This document shows, in pieces, positions 34,012 to 42,594 of a stretch of 64,000 bases of DNA (the stretch's first letter is position 1; the number at the start of each line of letters is the position of its first letter). Source of the DNA: Palsa-504 sp050013055 (lineage in GTDB: Bacteria; Actinomycetota; Actinomycetes; Streptosporangiales; Streptosporangiaceae); the NCBI GenBank assembly GCA_050013055.1, contig JBEKGC010000002.1, positions 1 to 64,000 on the forward strand. The letters run 5' to 3'. A program made the position numbers and the translations under genes. The notes under the pieces are model-generated. The model saw only the letters and a program-made list of their open reading frames with translations, ran no database searches and had not been told where the DNA came from.

Positions 34012-35130
34012 ATGCCGGACCGCCCCACGATATCGGGTTACCCGCCCGCCCTGGCCGCGGCCGGGCCACCCGGCGCTGACGGCGAGCCGCCCGGATCAGG
34101 CCGGACGGTGTGGACCGTGGCCAGGCGGATCCTCACCGGCCGCCCGGTCCGCTGGGGATTCGCCGCCGCCGCGGTCGCCCTCGGCGGCTACGCGGTGGCC
34201 AGCGAGTGGACGGGCGTGCGGGCCGCGCTCGCCAGCATCGGGGCGCTGACAGTAGCTGGCGCCATGGTCAGCGTCCTGATCGCCATGTTCGCGGCGATGC
34301 AGGTGTGGCGGGTGTTGCTCGCCGCGCTCGGGTCGCCGCTGCCGATCCGGGTCGGCGCCCGGATCATGTTCGTCGGCCAGCTGGGAAAATACCTCCCTGG
34401 ATCGGTCTGGCCGGTCCTGGCGCAGATGGAGCTGGGCAACGTGCACCACGTGCCACGGCGTAACTCGGCGAGCGCCTCGGTGCTCACCATGCTCGTGTCC
34501 ACGCTCAGCGGGCTGCTGACCGCGCTGGTCACGTTGCCTTTCGTCGCGGGGCTGACGCCCTACAGGTGGGCCTTCCTGGCCGCCCCGGCCCTGCTGGCCT
34601 GCCTGCACCCGAAGGTGCTCAACTACGTCCTCGGGCGAGTGTTCGCGCTGACCCGGCGGCCCCCGCTCGAGCAGCCGCTGACCGCTCGCGCCATCGCCAC
34701 CTCGCTCGGCTGGTCCTTTCTGGCGTGGGTCTTTTACGGCCTGCAAATCTGGCTGCTCGCGACGCGGCTCGGCGCGCCCCGCGGCCCGGCCACGCTGCTG
34801 GCCCTCGGCGGCTTCGCCTTCGCCTGGAGCGTGGGTTTCCTCGCCGTGTTCGCTCCGGCCGGGGCCGGCGTGCGGGAAGTGCTGATCGTCGCCCTGCTCG
34901 GCCCGGTGATCGGCGTGGGCGCGGGTACCGCGGTGGCCCTGGTCTCCCGCGCCCTGACCACCCTCGGTGACCTGCTGGCGGCCGCTGTGGCGGTCGTTTA
35001 CTTCCGGCGGACCCGGTCGGGCCTGCCGGACGCGGCCCGCAGTGATCCCGGGCCAGGCCCGGGGCAGTCCGGGGACGGCGGGCCAGGCGGATCTCCTAGC
35101 GCTGCCACGTCTGGCCGCAGCCAGGGGTAG
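34012..35130 (+). CDS. LPG-synthase-type transmembrane protein (UPF0104/AglD-like)
   Basis: A 372-residue membrane protein with about eight helices. GARIMFVGQLGKYLPGSVWP is the signature loop of the lysylphosphatidylglycerol-synthase transmembrane family, and FLAVFAPAGAGVREVLIVAL is its second conserved block. Stand-alone members without the aminoacyl-transferase domain, as here, are common in polysaccharide clusters and are thought to act as lipid flippases or to assist glycosyltransferases. The C-terminal tail is Gly/Pro-rich. Its last 35 bp overlap the convergent A5 gene. It sits back to back with the GT4-methyltransferase gene, 84 bp between starts. Confidence 0.8.
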   Translation: MPDRPTISGYPPALAAAGPPGADGEPPGSGRTVWTVARRILTGRPVRWGFAAAAVALGGYAVASEWTGVRAALASIGALTVAGAMVSVLIAMFAAMQVWRVLLAALGSPLPIRVGARIMFVGQLGKYLPGSVWPVLAQMELGNVHHVPRRNSASASVLTMLVSTLSGLLTALVTLPFVAGLTPYRWAFLAAPALLACLHPKVLNYVLGRVFALTRRPPLEQPLTARAIATSLGWSFLAWVFYGLQIWLLATRLGAPRGPATLLALGGFAFAWSVGFLAVFAPAGAGVREVLIVALLGPVIGVGAGTAVALVSRALTTLGDLLAAAVAVVYFRRTRSGLPDAARSDPGPGPGQSGDGGPGGSPSAATSGRSQG

Positions 35131-36712
35131 ACCGGCCCGTCAGTACGGGCATCAGGTTGTGGTTCCAGACCAGCACCTGGTAGCCGCCGATCCGGGCGGT
35201 CCGCTGCGCCGCACCGAACTGGGCGGTGGCGTCGGCCGCGGTACCGTTTGCCCCGGCGGCGCCGGTGAGCTTGAGCAGCAGGAACGTCGCGGTGTTCGGG
35301 GGGTTGTACCACGACTGCTTGGATTCCCAGGCGTAGGGGGCGAAACGGCCGCAGGAGAGGTAGACGGGGCGTACGTCAACCCGGCCGCTGGTCGCGACGG
35401 TCGTGATGCTGGCCGTCCAGTACTCGCCGATCCCCGAGGTCAAATGATTGACGGTCAGCCACGACGCCACGGACTGCGTCGTCGGCGGTCGCGGGGCGGC
35501 GGCGGCATTGTAGCCAAGCACGCCCGCGGAGGCCGCGAGGACCGCGGCCCAAGCGGGCAGAAGCAGGCCGGCCGCCGGCCTGCGGGGGACGAATCTGTCG
35601 GGGATGAGCCGGCCGGCCAGCACCGCGCCGAACGGGAGCACCGCGGCGAGTTCATGCGTCGATCCGAGATCAATGGCCTGCGTGCTGAGCACGAACGCGG
35701 CCAGATTTATCGCGATGCCCGCGAAGAGCAGGGGCCCCAGCCGTTCGTCGGCCGCCAGCAGCCGCCTGCCCGCGAGGCACCAGGCCCAGGCGACCAGGAT
35801 CACGCCGGTGAGGTGCAGCACCGCGACGGCTCCGGCGGGCCAGGAATGCAGCCCGATGACGTCCGCGCCGAACAGCGTCAATACTGATTGCAGCATAAGC
35901 CACAGATGGTGCGGGATCTGCCCGGCGGCCGTGAAGTTCGCGGGGACGGGGGCGACGACGAAACCGCCGGCCAGCCGGATGAGCAGCGTGCCGGTCATCG
36001 CCAGCACGACCGAGGCGACCGCTGCCGCCAGCAGGGCCGCGTCGGCTCGCCACGACTCGCGCCGCTGGCAGATCCGGATCGCCGAGACCACGATGACCGG
36101 CAGGGCCCCCACGAATATGGCCAGCTGGTCGGCCACCTCGACCCAGGTGAGCAGCGCACAGACCAGCCACGGCAGACACCAGGCGGAGGTCCGGGCGGAT
36201 GGCTCTGCCCGGTTACCGGCACCGAGCCTGTCGATCACCAGCCAGATGACAAGCAGCGGGACTCCGGTGCCGGTGTGGTTGGGTGAGGAGAGCAGGGTGG
36301 GCGCGGGCGCGAGCATGATGCCTGCCGCGACCAGGGCCCGGAACAGCCCCGCGGTTCCGGTCGCGCGGCCCTTGGCCAGCACGGCCGCGAGCGTGATCAA
36401 GATGGTGTACGTCGCCGCTCCCGCCGCGTTGATGACCCCGGGATTCAGCCCGCGGACCAGCTCCACGAGCATGTACTCGGGCAGTTCGGTGGTGTAGAAC
36501 GACACGTCCGAGAGCCACCAGCCGCGCAGCAGCACGTTGCCGTGGAGCATGTCCCAGGCCTGGAGCACATTGCTTGCGCCGTCCGCGTCGGTGCCCAGCG
36601 ATCGTGACTGACCGAGGTAGGCGAGGTAAAGCAAGCCGATCACGCCGAGGCAAGCCGCCACGGTCAGCGGCCGGCGGTACCGCTCCGAACTGGTCACCGT
36701 GACGTCAACCAT
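35096..36712 (-). CDS. Polytopic membrane protein, GT-C-like, paralogue A5
   Basis: A 538-residue family-A protein 14 kb from the other four and on the opposite strand. The start could be the ATG at 36712 (MVDVTVTSSERYRR) or the in-frame ATG at 36739; neither has a good ribosome site. The first loop reads TDADGASNVLQAWDMLHG and SDVSFYTTELPEYMLVE, with Glu for the usual Gln in TELPQY. The helices match A2/A3; the C-terminal domain has GIGEYWTASITTVATSG and SWYNPPNTATFLLL, and ends with GGYQVLVWNHNL. It has a short extra tail after that motif. It overlaps the 3' end of the LPG-synthase-like gene by 35 bp. Confidence 0.78.
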   Translation of the reverse strand: MVDVTVTSSERYRRPLTVAACLGVIGLLYLAYLGQSRSLGTDADGASNVLQAWDMLHGNVLLRGWWLSDVSFYTTELPEYMLVELVRGLNPGVINAAGAATYTILITLAAVLAKGRATGTAGLFRALVAAGIMLAPAPTLLSSPNHTGTGVPLLVIWLVIDRLGAGNRAEPSARTSAWCLPWLVCALLTWVEVADQLAIFVGALPVIVVSAIRICQRRESWRADAALLAAAVASVVLAMTGTLLIRLAGGFVVAPVPANFTAAGQIPHHLWLMLQSVLTLFGADVIGLHSWPAGAVAVLHLTGVILVAWAWCLAGRRLLAADERLGPLLFAGIAINLAAFVLSTQAIDLGSTHELAAVLPFGAVLAGRLIPDRFVPRRPAAGLLLPAWAAVLAASAGVLGYNAAAAPRPPTTQSVASWLTVNHLTSGIGEYWTASITTVATSGRVDVRPVYLSCGRFAPYAWESKQSWYNPPNTATFLLLKLTGAAGANGTAADATAQFGAAQRTARIGGYQVLVWNHNLMPVLTGRSTPGCGQTWQR

Positions 36713-36849
36713 CCTTGAACACCTGTCCGCCAGCCCCATGAGTAGGCCCAGCCCTGTGAGTTAGCTGAGGGACGCCTGAACGCAGGACCCGGCCGCTCGG
36801 CCGTGCCAGTAGGCTAGCGGAGCTGACATCCACCACTGCTGAGGTTTTG

Positions 36850-37821
36850 ATGCGACGCTTTCTAGCGCTCACCGCCGTTCCCCTGCTCGCCTGCGCTGTC
36901 CTGGCCGGTTGCGCTTCATCGAGCAAGTCGTCCGCTTCGTCGTCGCCGGCCGCCGCGAACTCGGCGGTCACGGCGACGGGCTCGTTCGGTACGGCGCCGA
37001 CCGTGAAGATCCCGAAGGCCACGGCCGGCAGCCAGCTTGAGGTCAAGACCCTCATCCAGGGCACGGGCACCCCCTTGACCAAGGCGGACGCCCTCGCGGC
37101 GAACTTCGTCCTGTACTTCTGGAATGGCAAGAGTTCGACGCTGGAGGCGAATACCTTCACCAAGAACCCGACGGTGATCGGCGGCACGATGCTGCCGGGC
37201 CTGGAATCCGCGCTGATCGGCAAGAAGGTCGGCAGCCGGGTGCTGGCGGTGATCCCGCCGGCGGAGGGCTACGGCTCCGCAGGGAACTCACAGCTCGGCA
37301 TCACGGGCACCACCACGCTGGTGTTCGTCATTGACGTGCTCAAGTCCTACGCCGATACCGCGTCCGCGGCCGGCACGCAGCAATCCACCGGCGGCGGCAG
37401 CCTGCCGAAGGTCAGTGCCAAGGCGGGCAGCGCGCCGACGCTCACGTTCCCGTCCTCCTCGCCGCCGACCAAGCTGGTGACCCAGACCCTGATCAAGGGC
37501 AGTGGCCCGAAGGTCGTCAAGGGCGAGTACGTCATCGCGCAGTACGTGGGCTACATCTGGCGGACCAAGAAGGTCTTCGGCTCCTCCTGGTCCTCGGGCT
37601 CGCCGTTCGGCTTCGTCATCGGCGCCTCACCCGAGCAGGTGATCCCGGGCTGGGACACCGGCCTGGCCGGCCAGGCCGTGGGCAGCCGGGTCTTGCTGGC
37701 CATCCCGCCGGCCGAGGGTTACGGGAAAAGCGGGGCGTCCGCGGCGGGCATCACGGGCACCGACACCCTGGTCTTCGTGGTCGACATCATCGACGCCCTC
37801 AAGCCGGGCTCAACCAGCTGA
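36850..37821 (+). CDS. Double-domain FKBP-type peptidyl-prolyl isomerase lipoprotein
   Basis: A 323-residue lipoprotein. The ATG at 36850 follows TGAGG; a TTG three bases earlier is in frame. The signal ends LACAVLAGCASS, so Cys22 is lipidated. A Ser/Ala-rich linker leads to two FKBP domains of about 110 residues. The first has GTMLPGLESALIGKKVGSRV and VIPPAEGYGS; the second has EQVIPGWDTGLAGQAVGSRV and AIPPAEGYGKSG. Both keep the Gly-Tyr-Gly and VIPGW/MLPGL pocket, though the first has Leu where Trp is usual. It folds or chaperones exported proteins outside the membrane. FKBP genes beside pafB are common in actinomycetes, which marks the edge of the conserved locus. Confidence 0.92.
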   Translation: MRRFLALTAVPLLACAVLAGCASSSKSSASSSPAAANSAVTATGSFGTAPTVKIPKATAGSQLEVKTLIQGTGTPLTKADALAANFVLYFWNGKSSTLEANTFTKNPTVIGGTMLPGLESALIGKKVGSRVLAVIPPAEGYGSAGNSQLGITGTTTLVFVIDVLKSYADTASAAGTQQSTGGGSLPKVSAKAGSAPTLTFPSSSPPTKLVTQTLIKGSGPKVVKGEYVIAQYVGYIWRTKKVFGSSWSSGSPFGFVIGASPEQVIPGWDTGLAGQAVGSRVLLAIPPAEGYGKSGASAAGITGTDTLVFVVDIIDALKPGSTS

Positions 37822-37843
37822 ACCCGGTGATCGCGGGTTCAGC
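37817..37843. terminator. Bidirectional terminator containing both stop codons
   Basis: GCTGAACCCG (37817-37826), a 7-nt loop and CGGGTTCAGC (37834-37843). The TGA of the FKBP gene lies in the left arm and that of the DUF3866 gene, on the other strand, in the right arm. The 17-bp convergent gap leaves room for no other terminator. Confidence 0.75.
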
Positions 37844-38963
37844 CGCGATGCTGCTCCCGCAGCAGCCGGCCGGCGTGACGGCCGGCTGCCGCCGCGGTGA
37901 GAAAATACGTCAGGTCCTGGTCGAGACCGCGGCCCATCGTGGACAGCGCGGCCGGGCAGGCGCGCAACGCCGCCTCGAGCCCGTCCACGGCCACGGTGAC
38001 GATCCGGTGCCGGGCGGCGAGCGCCGCCGCCTGAGCCGCGATCTGGGCCCCGACATCGCCGCGGCTGCCGTCTAGGACGGGGACCACCACGTCGGCCCGG
38101 GCCAGCGCGACCCGGCCGTAGGCGGTCAGGCTGTGGTGCGAGACGCCGCGGTGACGCTCGCGCGGGTCCGCGTCGCTGACCCGCAGCGACGCCACCGGCT
38201 GACCGCCCAGCGCCGCCACGGCGTTGATCGCCTCTCCCGCGGCCACGCCGGAAAACCCCCACCGGGTCCCGGTGCCGAGGTTGCCAGGGCCCTGGGCGAC
38301 CACGGCGATGTCCGCGCCGAGGACGTGCCGGGCGGCCAGCAGCCCGGTATGCACGGTCACCGTCTCCAGGTCACCGCCGAACGACTGCCCGGTGGTCACC
38401 GTCGCCGCCAGCCAGCCCGCGTCCTTCAGCGTCGCGCAGGTGCGGGAGAACCAGGCCGGCAGCGCCCCGCCGTCCTGCATGACGTACACCACCCGGGGCG
38501 CCCCGGGGGCTGGGGAACTGTCACCACGGGTCCGCATCGCCGAATCGAAGACGCCGGCCAGGACGGCCGGGAGAGCGGAGTGCAGGTCGGCCACCACGAC
38601 GGGCATCCCGCCGATGTCGTCGGCGTCACGGAGCACGCGGTGGTGCGGCGATCCCTGCTCGTCCGCGCCGAGCACGGTCGCCTGCAGCGGCGTGTAGCGA
38701 GCCTTCACCAGATGGCCGGCTCGCGGCAGGTCGGGCGGCAGCCGGTCCGGGACCGCGATCACCAGGGCGTACCCGCCGGTGCCCAGGCCCAGGTCCAGGG
38801 CCGTCGTGTTGATCAGGACCCGGTCCCCGGGCCGCGGGCGGCCGGTCAGCGCCGGATACGCCAGCGCCCGGACGACGGCGCCGGGCACCGACACGTCGAG
38901 CTCGATCGCGCCGGGCCACTCCCGTCGGATGCCGCTGACCGTGCCGTTCCGCCACGTAATCAC
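37839..38963 (-). CDS. DUF3866 family protein
   Basis: A 374-residue protein without signal peptide or helices. MITWRNGTVSGIRREWPGAI is the usual DUF3866 start; then PGDRVLINTTALDLGLGTGG, VVVADLHSALPAVLAG, RVVYVMQDGGALPAWFSRTC and VVAQGPGNLGTGTRWGFSGV follow in family order. Length is normal. The biochemical function of DUF3866 is not known; members are restricted to actinobacteria and often adjoin the paf/tat genes, as here. It shares a terminator with the FKBP gene and is divergent from pafB (about 155 bp). Confidence 0.88.
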   Translation of the reverse strand: MITWRNGTVSGIRREWPGAIELDVSVPGAVVRALAYPALTGRPRPGDRVLINTTALDLGLGTGGYALVIAVPDRLPPDLPRAGHLVKARYTPLQATVLGADEQGSPHHRVLRDADDIGGMPVVVADLHSALPAVLAGVFDSAMRTRGDSSPAPGAPRVVYVMQDGGALPAWFSRTCATLKDAGWLAATVTTGQSFGGDLETVTVHTGLLAARHVLGADIAVVAQGPGNLGTGTRWGFSGVAAGEAINAVAALGGQPVASLRVSDADPRERHRGVSHHSLTAYGRVALARADVVVPVLDGSRGDVGAQIAAQAAALAARHRIVTVAVDGLEAALRACPAALSTMGRGLDQDLTYFLTAAAAGRHAGRLLREQHRG

Positions 38964-39083
38964 CCCGGCAGCCTACCCAGCAAGCGCGCGAGCACGTCCC
39001 GCACGAGAGGTTCGATGGCGCGCCCGCGCCAGGCGGTACAGCCTCGACCGATCAGCTATCCCGGCCGATACTTCCACCAGAGA

Positions 39084-39089
39084 TAGTAT
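39084..39089 (+). promoter_or_regulatory. Candidate -10 box of pafBC
   Basis: TAGTAT predicts transcription from about 39096. The short leader then contains GGGAGG 9 bp before the ATG at 39119, which supports that start over the in-frame ATG at 39095. Confidence 0.5.
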
Positions 39090-39118
39090 CGGCTATGGGA
39101 CTACGGGAGGGCTGGCCC

Positions 39119-40102
39119 ATGTCGAAACGCAAGACCGAGCGGTTGCTCGGCCTTGTCGTGTGCCTGCTTTCCACCGGGCGCTACCTCACCGCGGAGCAGA
39201 TCAGGCAGGCAGTTCCTGGCTATCCGGAGCCCGATGAGTTGTTCAAGCGGATGTTCGAGCGGGACAAGGAAGATCTCCGCGACCTTGGCATCCCCCTGGA
39301 GACCGGCGTCAACCATCCGTTCGACGAGGATCCCGGCTACCGGATCAGGCCGCAGGCCTACGAGCTGCCCGAGCTCAGGCTCGAGGCGGACGAGGCCGCC
39401 GTGCTCGGCCTGGCCGCCCGGGTCTGGCGGCGAGCCGAGCTGGCCGGCGCCGCCGCGGGCGCGCTGCTGAAACTCCGGGCGGCCGGCATCGACACGGCCG
39501 GTCCGCAGGAGGCGGACGAGCGGCTGTCCCGGCACGGCATCGAGCCGCGGCTCGGCACGCCGGAGCCGGCCTTCGGGCCGTTGTGGGAAGCGGTCAGGGA
39601 TCGCCGGCCGGTGACGTTCAGCTACCGGGCGGCGGGCCGGAGCGATCCGCAGCGGCGCGAGCTCGAGCCCTGGGGCGTGGTGAACGGGCACGGCCGCTGG
39701 TACGTGGCCGGCCGGGACCGGGGACGCGACGCCACCCGGGTGTTCCGGCTGAGCCGGATCGCGGGACCCGTGAAGTTCTGCGGGCCGCCGGGCAGCGTCA
39801 CCGTCCCGGCCGGCACGGAGGTGCGCGAGCTGGTCAGGAACTGGGATGCGGCGCCTGCCCCCGAGCACACCGCGGTCCTTCGCGTCCGGGCCGGGACCGG
39901 TGTCGGCCTGCGTCAGGGCGCGGTCTCCGTGCGTCCGGACGGATCCGGGGAATCGCCGGACTGGGACCTGGTCACCACGCGCTTCGCCGATGTGGGCTGG
40001 TTCGCGGACTACACGGCCTCTTTCGGCCCGGATGCGGTCGTCCTGGACCCTCCGGACCTGCGTGAAGCCGTCCTGCGCCGGCTGAAAGGCGTGCTCGCAT
40101 GA
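39119..40102 (+). CDS. pafB: WYL-domain transcriptional activator subunit PafB
   Basis: A 327-residue regulator. The N-terminal part SKRKTERLLGLVVCLLSTGR, TAEQIRQAVPGY and FERDKEDLRDLGIPLETG is the winged-helix start plus the acidic segment typical of PafB. The middle has the WYL domain: DRRPVTFSYRAAG, EPWGVVNGHGRWYVAGRDRG and RVFRLSRIAGPV; the C-terminal WCX region follows. PafB with PafC forms the heterodimeric activator of the LexA-independent DNA-damage response in mycobacteria. The stop overlaps the pafC start (ATGA), so the subunits are coupled. Confidence 0.95.
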   Translation: MSKRKTERLLGLVVCLLSTGRYLTAEQIRQAVPGYPEPDELFKRMFERDKEDLRDLGIPLETGVNHPFDEDPGYRIRPQAYELPELRLEADEAAVLGLAARVWRRAELAGAAAGALLKLRAAGIDTAGPQEADERLSRHGIEPRLGTPEPAFGPLWEAVRDRRPVTFSYRAAGRSDPQRRELEPWGVVNGHGRWYVAGRDRGRDATRVFRLSRIAGPVKFCGPPGSVTVPAGTEVRELVRNWDAAPAPEHTAVLRVRAGTGVGLRQGAVSVRPDGSGESPDWDLVTTRFADVGWFADYTASFGPDAVVLDPPDLREAVLRRLKGVLA

Positions 40103-41070
40103 CCGCGTCCGTGACCTCGACCGAGCGGCTGCAGCGGCTGCTCGCCCTGGTGCCCTACGTGGTGAGCAGGAAGTCGGTGGGACTGGCCGAGACGGCGTCG
40201 GCGTTCGGCGTCAGCGAGCGCGAGCTCGTCGATGACCTGAACCTGCTGTGGTGCGTCGAGCTGCGCGCCCCCGATCCGTATTGCCCCATCGACCTGTCTT
40301 ACGAGGGCGGCGAGATCGTGGTCAGCCAGGCCGAATCCATCGCCCGGCCGCTGCGGCTCGCGGTGGACGAGGCGAGCGCGCTGCTGGTCGCGCTCCGGAT
40401 GCTGGCCGAGGTGCCGGGGATGGAGGACCGGTCGGCCTTGTCCCGGTTGATCGCCAAGCTGGAGGCCGCGGCCGGCGAGGCCGCTTCGGCCAGCGCCCAG
40501 GTCGCGGTGCAGGTCGACGTCCCCGACGCCGGAGCTGAAGCGTACGCGGCCCAGATCCGCGCCGCCCTGGCCGCCGGGCGGCGGCTGCACCTGAACTACT
40601 ACGTGCCGGGCCGGGACGAGGCCACCGAACGTGACGTCGACCCGATGGGACTGCATATCGTGGAGGGGCGGCCGTACCTGCAGGGCTGGTGCCTGCGAGC
40701 CGAGGCGATGCGGCTGTTCCGGCTGGACCGGGTGCTCAGCCTCGAGGTGCTCGACGTGCCTGCCTCGCCCCCCGCGGACGCGGTGCCTGTGGACGTGGAT
40801 CAGGGCCTGTTCCGGCCGTCGCCCGGTGACGTTCCCGTGGTGATCGAGCTGTCCGCGGCCGGCCGCTGGGTGGCCGAGTACTACCCGTGCGAATCGGTGG
40901 CCGAACTGGAAGACGGCAGGCTCCGGGTGGTCCTGCGCACCCCCGATACCGGCATGGTACGGCGGCTGGCCCTGCGGCTCGGCGAGGACGGCCGGATCGT
41001 CTCGCCCCCGTCGCTGGTCACCGCGGTGCGCGAGGCCGCGACCGCCGCCCTGGCGAATTATGTTGTTTGA
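40099..41070 (+). CDS. pafC: WYL-domain transcriptional activator subunit PafC
   Basis: A 323-residue partner of PafB. It begins with RLQRLLALVPYVVSRKSVGL and AFGVSERELVDDLNLLWC, the HTH part, then the WYL domain: RRLHLNYYVPGRDEATERDV, DPMGLHIVEGRPYLQGWCLR and MRLFRLDRVLSLEVLD. The C-terminal WCX domain ends with PSLVTAVREAATAALANYVV. It is coupled to pafB and followed 162 bp later by tatA, the standard actinobacterial order. Confidence 0.95.
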   Translation: MTASVTSTERLQRLLALVPYVVSRKSVGLAETASAFGVSERELVDDLNLLWCVELRAPDPYCPIDLSYEGGEIVVSQAESIARPLRLAVDEASALLVALRMLAEVPGMEDRSALSRLIAKLEAAAGEAASASAQVAVQVDVPDAGAEAYAAQIRAALAAGRRLHLNYYVPGRDEATERDVDPMGLHIVEGRPYLQGWCLRAEAMRLFRLDRVLSLEVLDVPASPPADAVPVDVDQGLFRPSPGDVPVVIELSAAGRWVAEYYPCESVAELEDGRLRVVLRTPDTGMVRRLALRLGEDGRIVSPPSLVTAVREAATAALANYVV

Positions 41071-41186
41071 GGCAATCCGGTGGCGGCTGCGCTCCGAATA
41101 GAAGCCTGAGTGAGCCCAGGGCAGGAATCATCCCGGCGATCACACGCAGTCCGCCTGCGGAAACGGTCTCCGGCCCTGCTCCGGTG

Positions 41187-41192
41187 TAGACT
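41187..41192 (+). promoter_or_regulatory. Candidate -10 box of tatAC
   Basis: TAGACT gives a leader of about 34 nt before the tatA ATG at 41233, with GAGGAC as the ribosome site 6 bp before it. Confidence 0.4.
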
Positions 41193-41232
41193 CTGGCCGA
41201 GATAGACGTCTCCCTGCCGATAGAGGACGGAC

Positions 41233-41619
41233 ATGATTGGTGATCTGTTCGACAGCCCATGGAAGATCCTGATCGTCGCCGTGGTGCTCATCGTGTTGTT
41301 CGGGTCCAAGAAGCTGCCGGTAGCGGCGCGTTCGCTTGGTAAGTCGATGCGCATCCTGAAGGCCGAGGTCAGCAGCCTGCACGAGGACGAGACCGACTCC
41401 GACGCCCCAGGTTCCGCCGCTGCCTCGAGTTCCCCCGGCGCTTTCCCCGCGCCCGCGGAGATCGCCGCCAGCCAGCAGCCTGCCCAGGCGGCCCAGTCGC
41501 AGGCGCAGATCGACGCGCTGCAGCAGCAGATCCGTGACCTGCAGCGTGCCGCGGCCATGGACGCGGCCAGCGCCCCGGCCGAGGCCCCGGTCCCGCAGCA
41601 CACCCAGCAGTCCAGCTAG
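41233..41619 (+). CDS. tatA: Sec-independent protein translocase subunit TatA
   Basis: A 128-residue protein of the twin-arginine translocon that forms the pore-like assembly. Residues 1-24 hold the single helix SPWKILIVAVVLIVLFGSKK with the FG hinge, followed by LPVAARSLGKSMRILKAEVS, the amphipathic helix. The rest is a long acidic then Ala/Gln/Pro-rich tail (AQSQAQIDALQQQIRDL), longer than in E. coli but common in actinobacteria. tatC follows 26 bp later. Confidence 0.95.
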   Translation: MIGDLFDSPWKILIVAVVLIVLFGSKKLPVAARSLGKSMRILKAEVSSLHEDETDSDAPGSAAASSSPGAFPAPAEIAASQQPAQAAQSQAQIDALQQQIRDLQRAAAMDAASAPAEAPVPQHTQQSS

Positions 41620-41645
41620 GCCCCGGCTAACCGCCGCGTCAGATC

Positions 41646-42584
41646 ATGGCGAAACTCCCCGGGGCCATCGCGGGCGCCCGCATCGTCGGCGAGCGCTTCG
41701 TGCAATCGCAGCGACAGCACAACCCCGATGGCCGGATGCCGCTCATGGATCACATCCGCGAGCTGCGCAACCGCGTCGTCAAGATGGCGCTCGGTCTCAT
41801 CGCGGGGATGACTGCCGGATTCGTCTTCTTCCAGTGGGCGTTCCACCTCATCGAGCGTCCGCTGTGCTCCGCGGTGGTCAAGGGGCAGACGGGATGTCAC
41901 ACCCTCGGCCTCAACAAGCTTGTCCTCGAAGGCCCGCTCGACACGTTCTACCTGCGGGTGAAGGTGGCCTTCCTGGTCGGGATGGTCTTGTCCTCCCCGA
42001 TCTGGCTCTACCAGCTCTGGGCCTTCGTCGCCCCCGGCCTGTACGCCAGGGAGAAGCGCTGGAGCTACATCTTCCTGTTCACGTCGGTTCCGCTGTTCCT
42101 GACCGGCGTGACGCTTGGTTACCTGTCGCTGAGCCGGACCATGGGCTACCTGCTCAACCTGACGCCGGCCGGCGTTTCTAACCTGATCAACTTTGATACG
42201 TACCTCAGCTTCGTCATGACGATGATGCTGGCCTTCGGGCTCGCGTTCGAGGTGCCGCTCCTGCTCGTCATGCTCAACCTGGCCAGGATCTTGACCCACG
42301 CGCGGTTCAGGAAGTGGCGGCGGATGATCCTGTTCGGGGTCTTCCTGGTGGCCGGCATCGCCAACCCGAGCCCGGACCCGATCACCATGCTGATCCTCGG
42401 CGGCGCCTGCGCGGCCCTGGTCGAGATCGCCGAGGTGATCATCTGGCAGAACGACAGGCGCCGGGCCCGGCTTGACCCCGATCCCTTCGCGGACCTGGAC
42501 GACGATGAGCTGGCCCCCATTGACCTAGGCGACACCGCGCCCGACGCCCCCGATAGTCCCGAGAGGAACAGCCGGTTCAACTAA
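41646..42584 (+). CDS. tatC: Sec-independent protein translocase subunit TatC
   Basis: A 312-residue six-helix membrane protein that recognises twin-arginine signals. MPLMDHIRELRNRVVKMALG is the conserved cytoplasmic N-terminus with the essential Glu of HIREL; PIWLYQLWAFVAPGLYAREK is the other strong block, and FGLAFEVPLLLVMLNLARIL has the membrane Glu. The first 30 residues are extra compared with E. coli TatC and carry no known motif. The C-terminal tail is acidic. No tatB is seen here. Its TAA stop doubles as the start of a -10 box for helY. Confidence 0.95.
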   Translation: MAKLPGAIAGARIVGERFVQSQRQHNPDGRMPLMDHIRELRNRVVKMALGLIAGMTAGFVFFQWAFHLIERPLCSAVVKGQTGCHTLGLNKLVLEGPLDTFYLRVKVAFLVGMVLSSPIWLYQLWAFVAPGLYAREKRWSYIFLFTSVPLFLTGVTLGYLSLSRTMGYLLNLTPAGVSNLINFDTYLSFVMTMMLAFGLAFEVPLLLVMLNLARILTHARFRKWRRMILFGVFLVAGIANPSPDPITMLILGGACAALVEIAEVIIWQNDRRRARLDPDPFADLDDDELAPIDLGDTAPDAPDSPERNSRFN

Positions 42585-42587
42585 CCT
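42582..42587 (+). promoter_or_regulatory. Candidate -10 box of helY overlapping the tatC stop codon
   Basis: TAACCT begins with the tatC TAA (42582-42584) and places the transcription start at about 42594, next to the helY ATG (42595). A leaderless helY message independent of tatC is suggested. Confidence 0.45.
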
Positions 42588-42594
42588 GGACCAC

